64,000 nt of DNA from Muricea muricata (lineage: Eukaryota; Cnidaria; Anthozoa; Malacalcyonacea; Plexauridae), in NCBI GenBank assembly GCA_963855995.1, contig OY979717.1, positions 70,540,354 to 70,604,353 on the forward strand, in the 5' to 3' direction. This document shows, piece after piece, positions 36,183-47,570 of the stretch. Position numbers and translations under genes: made by a program. Positions within the stretch are counted from its first letter, which is position 1. Every line of letters starts with the position of its first letter. The notes under the pieces are model-generated. The model saw only the letters and a program-made list of their open reading frames with translations, did no database searches and had not been told where the DNA came from.

Positions 36183-36912
36183 TTAAAGAGTCGGTAGAAT
36201 TAATGTAGAATAACTTGTGAAACTCATTAATAATTCATGAAGAAGACGCAAAAGAAATCATGAGTGTGATCTACACCGATCACCAGCCTCGTCCCCAGGC
36301 CCAACCGTTACCGTTGCGTGCCGTTGCGTGGGTATTGCGTGGAAAACACAACCGGAAACGCGCGGTCGGGCCAGGCAGAAAATGCAGAAAAAAGTGTATG
36401 ATTCAACGAAAAAGTGATAAGATAGTATTTTATTGAGAATTTCGTTTTCCAGTCGCGTGTGTTGGCCGTACATGTGTTTGATAGATGGAAGAGATTACCG
36501 AAAGCCTTAAAGTGCCTATTCGGTAGTCAGGGAATTTGCATATTTCTATAGTTTAGGTGATTTTAAGAAGATTTGCAATATATTTTATAAGTCGAAAATT
36601 TGATCTTCATGTACTTTTGGGGGCCTGAAGTGGGCGATTTTTCAAAATACCGTGAGCATAAAAATACTGGGGCGAGTATGCCCCTATGACGTCAAATCGG
36701 GAACACGCATTGATAACAAACTAGTGTTCTATACTACAGAGAGGGTTGAAGTATGTTTTGATCGAATTTTTTGCCGATTCTACGGTACTTTTCCTTTGAA
36801 TTTCAACCGGAAAAGTGTCTTCAAGCTTTACTGATTCAAATGACAGCCAAGCCGAATCAGAAAACAATTTTGTCGCGAGTTAAATGATGGATGTTGAAGA
36901 TGACATGGGAGA

Positions 36913-37104
36913 ATGACAACAGATGTGTCAGGGAACTCAGGGCTAGATGGTCAATCAGAGGAAAAATTCTACGGTTTCGCCTCGATGGATGTGTTACTTT
37001 TGAAGTATTATGAGCTACAAATTAGGACTTTAACGTCTGACAGGAGCGATATAGAAAAAATTAACCGAAAGAAGTGCAAAGTACACAGTGATGAAAACAG
37101 GTAA
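36913..37104 (+). pseudogene. Left-arm copy of the P2X7-like first exon
   Basis: This frame repeats the first exon of the minus-strand gene (TTDVSGNSGLDGQSEEKFYG, LLLKYYELQIRTLTSD, INRKKCKVHSDENR). It is frame-shifted upstream of the first Met and ends at a weak donor (ACAG|GTAAAT). No matching second exon follows in phase: joining to the acceptor at 37,660 gives a stop after eight codons. It is a duplicate made by the inverted repeat, not a gene. Confidence 0.7.
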
Positions 37105-38419
37105 ATAGATAATTTAATATATATTTATATAGTTTACAGTACATTGGTCCCAATATATTTATGTCAAATACCAGAAATTTATTCTATACTGAACATATTG
37201 AGTTGCTAGGCAATCAATCTGAAGGCCACAACACCTGATCACCTATCCCCCAACATTTACTGTAACATGTACTGATTCATTTATTATTCAATATGGTTTA
37301 TGGATTGAAAAACATCATTGCTATTTGCTACATACAACTATAGAAAGCCACTATGCTGAGGATAATGTCGCATTTTAATTTGTATATTTATTTGGTAATA
37401 ATGAAATAAAAAGTGGCTGTTTATTTTTAAAATTGCCCAAAGGGTAAAAATTATAGACAACATTTCAGTATTTTCAGAGGTAGCTATTTCTATTTGTGAT
37501 CATGATAGTATTTGTACACTGTCCACTCCAGATGCTTTAAATTTATTGTTTGGATAGTGAGAGCTATGGTTTTGTGTTCATATATGTATTTGCAAATAGA
37601 TATACAGTGTATATACTATATTTATACAATTTTGAACATTTTTTACCATTTCCTATTCAGGCATCTGTACAACCACCCACTCTAGAAGATGCACAAGCAA
37701 AGCTATGTTGCAGAACATGTGTTAAGGGCCACAAAAAAGATTCAGAAGTGTCCACAGAATTAAAAGTAGAATTTAATACTTACTATATAGTATATAATAA
37801 TTCAATTTAATAATAGGATCGGATATCACCAACATTACTGTATATATTGTATGTCTTTGGGTGGGGGGGGGGGGGGGGGGGAGGTTCAACACCTTTACTA
37901 CATTGTATTTATTTCAATTTTCAAAATAACCTATTTCTCAATATTGTAATTTTATTTTATACATGGAGATGTAAAACAGAATAATATCTTGAAAATCTAA
38001 GTTAGTGTAATTAAACAGGAAGTAAAGTCTGTTTAGTGCACCTAACATGGTATGAGTGACAGGGCATGGTTCTTCATTCATATTTTTCTTGATATTGAAT
38101 ATATATTTTGGTAATTATATAAAAGATAACAAATATTTTTTTCAAAATATATCCCATCTAAATTTTGCCTTTTTCATACATGATTAATGTGGTAATTACT
38201 TTTAAATTCCATGGCAACGATCTCACTATTGGAATTTAAATTTAATTGCCTATTGTTTGAAGCAAAATATGTAAATAAACATGCTCACATTTATGCACAC
38301 ATCAGGTGCCCTAAACAGACATAACTTTCTTTTTATTTTTCTTCATTCTCGTGATCTCGTCCCCACAAACATATGGCATATTAGATTTTCAAGTTGCACT
38401 TATTTGAATATTATTTGCT

Positions 38420-39174
38420 CTAAATGTTCTTAATAGCCCTTGTCAATAATATTGTACCAGTATATATTACAAGATTTTCAGTTGTGTTTTCCTCATTGTT
38501 CATCATCATAACTTGAAATTCTTTTCCTCCAAATTTACTCCATATTGTATCATAATCACATGCAGGTAAAGGTATTCTTCTTTTGTCAAGAAAGTTGCAC
38601 ACAAGTTGTATATACTGTTTGAATGCAACACTCTGAAGATATCTAGAAAGTTAAATACCTGAGTGTTTATTACCTAATAAATATACATGCTATATGATAA
38701 TATACATATACAGGGCATATACATGATATATATACAGTGAATATATATATACAGTGAATATAACTAAATTGTGTAGTTGCCAAGCATAATGTACATTATA
38801 TACTACATACTGTAACACACCCTTGAAACTCAAATGGATGTGACTTATGTCTAATATTTGTCTGGTATTTGACAAAAACGTTTTGTAAATATCTAGTATT
38901 TGACACAAAAATCTCTTGACAATTTATAATAACATATTGGGACATACCTGTTTTCATCACTGTGTATTTTGCACTTCTTTCGGTTAATTTTTTCTATATC
39001 GCTCCTACCAGACGTTAAAATCCTAATTTGTAGCTCATAATACTTCAAAAGTAACACATCCATCGAGGCGAAACCGTAGAATTTTTCTTCTGATTGACCA
39101 TCTAGCCCTGAGTTCCCTGACACATCTGTTGTCATTCTCCCAATATAAACATTGTCATCTTCAACTTCCATCAT
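38420..39174 (-). CDS. Two-exon P2X7-C-terminal-domain-like protein of a TTAA transposon
   Basis: Exon 1 runs from ATG 39,174 to 38,949 and ends AAAACAG|GTATGT; exon 2 starts after TTTCTAG at 38,642 and runs to the stop at 38,420. The phase-2 junction fits exactly (Arg codon AG|A), giving NRKKCKIHSDEN-R-YLQSVAFKQYIQ, then RRIPLPACDYDTIWSKFGG. That order (N-R-x-R/Y...AYRQF/FKQY...R-x-P-L-PAC...I...F) resembles the cytosolic C-terminal domain of P2X7 receptors, which also occurs in many stand-alone invertebrate genes. The frame stays open upstream to a GTG (39,243) aligned with an MSSS start in the related remnant at 52.0 kb, so the start is uncertain. No zinc-binding half is recognised, so the protein is short. 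The gene is transcribed inward from the right TIR, whose CRE-like TGACGTCA may be its promoter. Its function in the element is unknown. Confidence 0.55.
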
Positions 39175-39551
39175 ATAACTCGCGAGAAAATTGTTTTCTG
39201 ATTCGGCTTGGCTGTCATTTGGATCAGTAAAGCTTGAAGACACTTTTCCGGTTGAAATTCAAAGGAAAAGTACCGTAGAATCGGCAAAAAATTCGATTAA
39301 AACATATTTCAACCCTCTCTGTAGTATAGAATACTAGTTTGTTATCAATGCGTGTTCCCGATTTGACGTCACAGGAGCATACTCGCCCCAGTATTTTTAT
39401 GCTCACGGTATTTTGAAAAATCGCCCACTTCAGCCCCCCAAAAGTACATGAAGATCAAATTTTCGACTTATAAAATATATTGCAAATCTTCTTAAAATCA
39501 CCTAAACTATAGAAATATACAAATTCCCTGACTACTGGATAGGCACTTTAA

Positions 39552-40437
39552 GAAATCTAATCTCGAAGGTGATCTTCTTCGCTTATGTCGTCGAGGGGAG
39601 TTTCTATTAAACTTGGCAGTGGCTGCTCCACGCATTCCGCCATCTTGAATTCATTTTCTGCCAGGCGCTTTCGCTCCCTTCCCACAATTTTCTCCTCGCG
39701 TGTTTCCTGCGCGCATTCACGATATTAAATCTATATACATACAATCCTATACACTTTTCCTGATTAGAAAATTAGAAAGCACCTGGGAACGAGGCTAACC
39801 GATCACAGTATAGGCAATGAACAGTTGGGCCACTCAATTAGTTTGTGTATCCGTGCATGTCGCATTACGCATGTTATTAGCCAGTTTATCTCAGCCAGTC
39901 AATTGTATTTTCTGACCAATAAGAATGCTGAACTGGCTGTTTGCAGCAAGTAAACTGCATAAACATAGGGGTACATACTGCACTGCTGCATGAGTGGCCC
40001 TATTGTACAGTCGCTATACTTTTATTATTTTATTCTTTTTTAACAGTTTGTAGAATCACATAACCCGATATGTAATTCTACATGTACTAACGAGTATAGT
40101 AAGCGCGCGTGTGAAATGTGTGGGTGCAGTTTTAGATATAGCTACAACTAATACAATTTATACAATATTTTTAACAGAAGATTGAAGCCTCAGAGTCTTC
40201 GATTCTGGGTCTGGGTCTGTCCTCGATTCTGTCCTGCGATTCTGTCCAGTCTCTCGATTTTGATCTTGTCAGCGTTTGCTAATATACATAATCGTGCTTT
40301 ATGGGGTGTCCTGGATAATTCTTTTCTGGAAACTCTATTTTCCTTGAACTCTATGGTGATTTGAGCATTGATTGCTGCTATCAAGAAGAAGCAGAATTTT
40401 TGTAAATATATAATATTTTAGAAGGAAATTGCGATTG
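39552..40437. other. Flank of the large transposon, no gene
   Basis: No domain-bearing ORF. A GATTCTGGGTCTGGGTCTGT low-complexity patch lies at about 40,200. The sequence up to 40,446 is the left flank and target duplication of the 10.7-kb element. Confidence 0.5.
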
Positions 40438-40446
40438 ATGATGGGT

Positions 40447-40521
40447 TAGCCTGCGAAGCAGGCGCTCTCGGGTTTAAGGAGGGAAATTGAAAGAGCGCCT
40501 GCCGCCATCCTCCCATAATTT
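40447..40521 (+). repeat. Left terminal inverted repeat
   Basis: Starts TAGCCTGCGAAGCAGGCGCT and ends TCCTCCCATAATTT. The first 17 bases are themselves imperfectly palindromic (GCCTGCGAAGCAGGC), giving a hairpin at the tip. Confidence 0.95.
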
Positions 40522-40627
40522 CGATTTTTTTCGTTCGGAGGCTACGAAAAAATCCCATTGGCTGGTTGAGACGATTGTAGTTAATTAACAGTATTAATTT
40601 CTAGTTTCCCTCGAATTTCTGTCAAAG

Positions 40628-43600
40628 ATGGCGACATTCAAAGAGCCATGTCTTGGAGAGTTAATTGAGTCTGTGACAAAAGAGTTTAACGATAAATTGA
40701 ACGTTGAATTTGTTCTGAAGGAAGAACAAAATGTAGCAATAACTGATCTACTTGGGAGAAAGGGTGTGCTAGCTGTTTTACCGACCGGGTACGGTAAAAG
40801 TTTGATATACCAGTACTTTGTACTTGCGAAGGCGAATGAAAACATGTGGTATCCGAACATGTGTGCATCGGCCCTTGTTATATGCCCACTTACCGGTATT
40901 ATCGACGACCAAATAATGGAAGCAACAAATCTCGGCATAACTGCGGGCCGCTTGACGGACGTTTTAAAAGAGAAAATCTTAAAACCTCGTCGCGGCGCAG
41001 AAGAAGTGACATCACCAGCCTTTTAGGGCCTTCTCAAGGACAGTTCTGTGCTAAATAATTGTATTGAATTGTTAGTTGTCGACGAGTCACATACTGTTGA
41101 AACATGGACTGCTTTAAGGTATGATCTTGAATTCATTTTATATACTGCATATTTACTTGTTTACATATTTACATTTTATATACTTGTATCTTAGGCCCCG
41201 TCCACACGTATGCGGATATTTTTGAAAACGGAGGTTTTTTCCTCCGTTTTGGCGTTGCGTCCACACGTAAACGGCGTTTTCGGTGAGTGAAAACGGAGGT
41301 TTTCGAAAACGCTCTCCAGAGTGGAGGTTTTCGAAAACACCGTTTTCGTGTTTACGTGTGGACGGGTGAAAACGGAGGTTTTCGAAAACGCCGATCTCGC
41401 GTTTACGTGTGGACGGGTGAAAACGAAGGTTTTCGAAAACGATGACGTGATAATTGGGTCCAGTCTATAGCGACGCGGGTTTGTCGGTGGTTGTTGTATG
41501 TTTTCAAGATGGCAGATCAAAAGTGTATGGCTATTTTACTTGGGCTGATTTCATGTATAATAGTATGCACTCAGCTACATGTTAGTATGTTAAATGTTCA
41601 CCGAGAATATGCCTTTTGCCTTAGATTTAGTTGTTCCTTTTGTTAACTTGGCCATTTCCATTCTAACAAACTTACTAAAGTTAATACGAAGCAATCCCCG
41701 AACACAACACAAAAGAGATACTTGCGCCAAGTTTGCATAGTTGATATTTGTGCACGCATAGATTATTGCAATTGGAGCCTGCGATCGTTTGGATGATCTC
41801 ATATTACTAGACAACGCCCATGCTCCATATCGGGCGCTATCATATTTCCTCCGTTTTTGCGTTTACGTGTGGACGGGCTAAAACGATTCGAATACGCTAC
41901 GTGTGGATGCCAATTTTTTCCAAAACAGAGAAAAAACTCCGTTTTCAAAAATATCCGCATACGTGTGTACAGGGCTTTAGTACGAAGGCAAGTCCACAGA
42001 TTGCGACATTGTTCTTCAGTTCTAATCTATGTAAAGCTTAATATTATTCCAAAATATTATTTGCAGAGATGACTCGAAAAAGAAGGGAAAGAATAAACGT
42101 TCAGCAAAGGCATTCCGTGAAGCTTTTGGGGACCTTGCTGTACTCAGATCTTTGTGTAAAGAAGGTATGAACCTTTGTACTGTATTTACATTCAGCTATT
42201 TGTCTTCACAAGCCTCAGAGGAAAATTGTGCATTGTTTTGATACTTATGCTTATAATTATATTACACATGTAAAAAAAGCATGCCAAGATGTTAAATGTT
42301 TGCATGTATGAATCATTTATTCAAACTTGTCAGCTTGGGGTAGGTAAATATATCATCTTTTCTAGTAATATAAGTATCTTTTCTAGTCATCAAAATAGTT
42401 TTCACCACACATTAATTACTTACATATTTGAAAAGTCTGTGCCATAACTGTTTTCAGCATTTAAAGATGCTCTACAGTTCAGTCTGTGCATGCACGTGTC
42501 AGAGTTTCCTGCCACAATATAAATATTGAAACTATAGGTAGTTTTTGAATAAGGTTTAAAATAATATCTTGGATACAAAAACATAAACATACAGACTGTA
42601 CCGCACTTTTAATCACTTTAAATATATGTTATTTTCTTTTAATGAACTCCCATGCTAGCACTTACTGGAACAGCTGATAAGACAACAGTCCAAGCCATTG
42701 CTTCAAATTTATCCCTGAAATGTTGGACTGATATTTATGTGAGTCCTAATCGCCTAAACATTCGTAATCTGTATTCAAGTGTGCAAAGATAAGTATGCTT
42801 TCTCACCTTAACTGGTTGGAAAAACTTATATGTGATGAAGGTGTTAATGCTCCAAAAATACTTGCCTTTTGTAACACTATGAATGATATCGCTGCTGTGG
42901 CCAATTACATTCTTCTAAAACTGGGCAATCATGCATTCCACCCAAGTAATGTGAAAACAGTAGAGGCCTGTCTTATTGGAATCTATCATTCTGCCACGTG
43001 GGATTCACAGAAAGACACAATTGTGAAAGACATGAAAAACACAGCAGATTCATCAAGAAAGAGAGTTGTAATTTCCACCACTTCACTTAGTATGGGAGTT
43101 AATTTTCCAGACATTCGGTACGTGATAAATTGGGGTCCACCAAGATGTCTGTTAGATTACCATCAAGAAAGTGGAAGAGCTGGAAGAGATGGTAATCAGT
43201 CAGATGCCATTACCTATTTTTATGGCCAGCAATTGAGTCATTGTGAAGATGATGTAAAGGATTTCATAAAGTCAACAACATGTTTCAGAGTGTCAAGCTT
43301 GCTGCCTTTCGACCATCAAATCCAACTACTAAAACCATGCCATAACTGCTGTTCAATTTGCAAGAAGGAATGTCCATGTGATGTATGTCCTGCATCTGAA
43401 TTACCATTTGAGTGTATCCCAGGTGGTGGTGCTGATGTTGGTAAGTCGTATGCTGTACGGAGTATTTCTAATGAAGACCGAGAAGATGTGAAAAACGCAT
43501 TAAAGGAACTGTTTTGGGGAATCATAAATAGACATGATAACTCTGAAGTACAATTTTACATGCATTTAATTTCTGACATTGTTAACAATTGTCATACTAT

Positions 43601-43844
43601 TTTTACAGTTGAAGATATAATAACTAATTATCCAGTCTTTTCCATGAAGGGGGCTCTGAAAATTCTAGAGATTTTTGATGAACTGTTTGGGGATATCTCA
43701 GAACTTCCATCTTATACGGCATTGGAATCAATTGATGACCTGCTAGACACGAGTATCTTGCAGTCTACTACTACGATAGGAAGCTGTGGCCAGTCATCAT
43801 CATCTGACTCTGACAGCAATGACAATGAATATGTCTTACTGTAA
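40628..43844 (+). pseudogene. RecQ-like SF2 helicase of the AcademH-like element, broken
   Basis: Exons: 40,628-41,118, 42,067-42,164 and 42,644-43,844, about 596 codons. Helicase motifs in order: LKEEQ (motif 0, residue 30), Walker A PTGYGKS (52-58), VICPLTGIIDDQ, DESH (about 152), TPMLALTGTAD (motif III), VSPNRLNIR, ISTTSLSMGVNFPDIRYV (motif V) and HQESGRAGRDG (motif VI), then a Cys cluster CHNCCSICKKECPCDVC where RecQ proteins bind zinc. It would unwind DNA in an ATP-dependent 3'-5' manner; its step in transposition is unknown. Damage: in-frame TAG at 41,024 within exon 1; the exon-3 acceptor reads TTTTAAT|GAACTCC, so AG has become AT, although phase and protein fit exactly there (an AG at 42,657 would also keep frame); and a one-base frameshift near 42,781-42,790 between NIRNLYSSV and KISMLSHLNWL. 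Confidence 0.85.
41194..41976. mobile_element. Harbinger-like MITE in helicase intron 1
   Basis: The ends GGCCCCGTCCACACGTATGC / GCATACGTGTGTACAGGGCT are flanked by TTA on both sides (41,191 and 41,977), the 3-bp TWA duplication of PIF/Harbinger. Subterminal GAAAACGGAGGTTTTCGAAA and TTTACGTGTGGACGGG units repeat several times. It is fully intronic, so it does not change the coding frame. Confidence 0.8.
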
Positions 43845-45410
43845 GTACTGCATCAGAGTAAAGAAGCTTTTGTATTAAAAAACATAAAAATTGTAATAAA
43901 CTTTATGTGTGCAATGTGCCCCACATTGCAGCTTAATGAGTGAATTTGTGTTGTCAGCATAACCCAATTGTTTTACTCATTTACATTTAGTCATGTATAT
44001 GTCTGTAAAACTGACTTTTAAATCTCAAACTAACATTGACACAGTAGAAAGCACTTGAAGATATATATTTTTTCCCTACCTGAAAAAATCATTTAAACAG
44101 AACTTAAAATTTCAAGTAAATTAGGCCCTTTGTCACAATGTGTGACAGCATCAAATTCTGTTTTTATCTTTTCAGGCAATAAAGAAAGAACCCACATCTT
44201 TATGTCTGAAATAGTTTAGTTTATATTTTTTCATAAATTGATGCCCATAACTCAATGTGCTCTCTCAGCCACTTGTGTAAATCTCTGTAGTCAACACCCT
44301 CCAATAGATTGCCACTGAATTTTGGAAATGATGCATGTCCCTGTCTTCCAGGTGTGAATTTAAATACATGTTTCCCCATTAGATCGGAAAAAATTTGAGT
44401 TACAGCTGCTTCTTCATTCTTGATATTCCTATTACCATGTCTTTTAGTATAACTGCAGTCCTTGTCATCATTTCCAGCGTGTTTGCCACACGGGATGCAT
44501 TCTTTTCATTAACGTTTGAACCTAGGGATCTCCACCTGGTCTTAAGAACTTTATTTAGTTGTTCTTTTCTTAAATCCAAGGGAATATTTTTTTCAGCTCC
44601 TTCATTCTTGTTGTAAAAACGATTCCACTTGAGGCGATGAGACTCGAACGGCGACAACCAGCACGAAATTTTAACCAAATGGAGGAGAACCACATAGCTG
44701 TATTTAGTGTTTCCTCCACTTTTGTATAACAGAAGGCATAATCTGTACAAGTCAAATAGTCGGTCTCCATCTCCTTCTTTTATGCTGTCATTAAATCCAT
44801 TAATATAAAACCGTGCAGCAGTTTACTGTTGTGATAGCTGAAGAGATAGTCTTCAGGGTTTTCTTGGGGATTTTCTGCAGTATTATCAAATTCATCTACT
44901 CTTTGTGATGAATGTAATGTTTTGTGGTGCCTAAAATATAACAAATAGTTACCTATTGAGCTACAAAGTTCTGTTTGACATTAGTAAAATGATCTGGTGC
45001 TAATTAAGACAAGTAAAAAATCAGTACTAAGGCTTGGGTGCATTGTAACATAATGGATTTTTGGTAAATAGGATTAACATTTTACTTGTACATATGCTAC
45101 ATAAATGAGCATTATTTCTCTTGTCAAATAGCTAGTTTTTTTTATACTGAAATGTTCATTTGTATTGTGGTTCCTTTGAACTAAATCAATTAAACTTACT
45201 TGTTTCGGGATGACTTGGTGCTGTATACATAACCACAACCATTTTTGCATATGTAATACCCATGATCATCCTTTTCAGGATCCAAACTTGTGTTATACTG
45301 CACTTTATGCACATCAATTTCATGCCTATACAATGTCATCTCCCATTACTTAACAACATGCATATGGTCCTTTAACTTTAGTAACAAAGTCATATGCAAA
45401 GTTTTACTTT

Positions 45411-45603
45411 CAGTGGTGTAACTAGTGGTATAATTTGTGTTTGTGTCTGTGGCGGGGGGTATTCAAGGCATATATTTGTGTTTTTGCCTACTAATTTCTT
45501 TTGAAATCAATTGTTTTTGTGACCTGTAAATTGAAAAAAATATATGAATATGCACACCCCCCCCCCCCCCCCATCTCAATCATTGACACTAATCATTCCA
45601 CTG
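45411..45603. mobile_element. hAT-type MITE in a transposase intron
   Basis: CAGTGGTGTAACTAGTGG at the left and ATTCCACTG at the right, with a C-run and ATATATGAATATGCACAC inside, belong to the 31.2-kb MITE family. The flanks TTTACTTT / CATACTTT agree at 6 of 8 bases. It lies between exons 5 and 6 of the transposase. Confidence 0.75.
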
Positions 45604-46597
45604 CATACTTTACATGTTGATGTGCCAATATAAGTTGCAAATGCAAACTGTGTTGCCAGATGGTAAAGTGCTTACTAATATGCACATGTTTTGTGATTGG
45701 TTTTCTGAAACAGTAATGATCTGAGTGTTAATGATTTGTTCTACAGGAATACTATTTCAATATCTAATTGTCATAATCAACCAATCACAAAGTCTAGGTT
45801 CAATACAAATTGGGGCTGATTTATATTTATCCCAATGTCAAATAACATAAAATTTCTCACCTTACTCGTCTTGAATGGTACACATATTCATTGTGGCAAC
45901 CAAAGTGCCTGCACACAAATGGTCCCTTCGACATCTGACTGAAGTCAATTGTTTGATTCACTAATCGTGAAATATCACCAGCCATTGTAATACAATTGTC
46001 AACCAAAGTTTCACATAGATCAAGAAGTCATTTTTGTTTGACATTGGAATTGGATGAACTGGATGGCAGATCCAATGCTGGGTCATCTGGTATATACATC
46101 AAACAATACATTGATTAAAATTAAATCAACAGATGCTCCTAATAAATTGAACTAATGATATAAACAAAGCAATGTGATTGGCTGAGAAGCCTTTAACATA
46201 GGGCCAGTTTTTTCCATCTCCCCCCCCCCCCCCCCATTTGGCCCACTATGATCGAAAGGCAAACGAGTTGCAGTGAAAAACAAATAACACAATCTTTTTA
46301 AAAGGCAACCTCAGGAACAGTTTTTCTCATATTTGGTACTGCTTGCAGAGGCTAACTGGTTGGTTTAATGATATTTTAGCAACAGACTAAAACCACTGAC
46401 ATTTTCATCATCATACATAATGGATCAATTACAAATATGCCTTTTAAACTGGACATGTTGGTCATTTCCATAAAAGAAGCACAAATATGTGCTTCAATTT
46501 CTCTATCATGAAACTCCTTGTATTCATTGTAAGCTTTGTCAACTCCTTTTGCTGCATTAGTTTTGTATGTTCTGTTCATACTTGCTCTTGTTGTCCC

Positions 46598-47570
46598 CAC
46601 AGGTCACCCGGAATGCGTACAGTTCTAATATAGCGTTCAGTGGGACAGCATCTATTACATAATGTATATATTGACACAAAGGTTGGCAAGTAAATGCAAA
46701 TTTGAACACTCGTACAAAATTTAAACCACAAAAAAATCTGCAAAAAGACTTCGATATTCACTTAAAAACATACACATATTGAGAAGACATAACCGAAAAG
46801 CATATACGTTGTATTTTTGTGTCAATTCAACATTTTTTACCCGACGAAATTCGCGAAAAGTCATCAAATTTTTAGTTGATTTTCGCTAAAACTATGCGCG
46901 ATGCCGGCTGCCTGCCTTACGTCACAGGAAAAAGCCCCCTGATTGGCCTGGTGAAAACTCAATTTTTTTACCGCGAAAGCAAAACCAGGGGAGAAATGTT
47001 AAAATTTTCAAAGAGCGACGCCAACGCTGCGGAGGGAAATTTGAAGTGAAAGCTTTTTTAAAAACAACAACTCTGTAACAACTGCAAACAACTTCGAAAA
47101 ATTTTAAACTGAAGTGCTAAAGATGTGAAGAGGTGCAAAAGAAGAAGCATTGTAAATTCATTGTATAATACGTAGCCCCCCGGTTTTGCTTTCGCGGTAA
47201 AAAAATTGAGTTTTCATCAGGCCAATCAGGGAGCTTTTTCCTGTGACGTAAGGCAGGCAGCCGGCATCGCGCATAGTTTTAGCGAAAATCAGCTAAAAAT
47301 TTGATGACTTTTCGCGAATTTCGTCGAGTAAAAAATTTAGAATTGACACAAAAATACAACCTATATGCTTTTCAGTTATGTCTTCTCAATATGTGTATGT
47401 TTTTAAATGAATATGGAAGTCTTTTTGCAGATTTTTTTGTGGTTTAAATTTTGTATGAGTGTTCAAATTTGTATTTACTTGCCAACCTTTGTGTTAATAT
47501 ATACATTATGTAATAGATGCTGTCCCACTGAGCGCTATATTAGAACTGTACGCATTCCGGGTAACCTGTG
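46598..47570. mobile_element. 973-bp foldback element inserted in transposase exon 4
   Basis: The ends CACAGGTCACCCGGAATGCG / CGCATTCCGGGTAACCTGTG lie between perfect 8-bp duplications GTTGTCCC (46,590-46,597 and 47,571-47,578). Arms of about 400 bp are highly similar; the open frame over the arms (CNRCCPTERYIRTVRIPG) is shared by both. When the element and one duplication are taken out, the exon frame reads through (...AGELGTTRASMN...). No transposase of its own is present. Confidence 0.92.

Larger units (their letters stand above)
36511..39547. mobile_element. 3.0-kb TTAA-flanked element carrying a P2X7-C-terminal-like gene
   Basis: TTAA (36,507 and 39,548) flank AGTGCCTATTCGGTAGTCAG / CTGACTACTGGATAGGCACT. 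Inverted arms of about 600 bp run to about 37,105 and from about 38,945. Each arm contains TGACGTCA[A]-ATCGGGAACACG, as in the neighbouring TTAA element, and the same coding exon. The spacer holds a G19 run (37,863-37,881) and, at 37,669 after CTATTCAG, a plus-strand frame AQAKLCCRTCVKGHKKDSEV of unknown role. No DDE transposase is visible. Confidence 0.8.
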
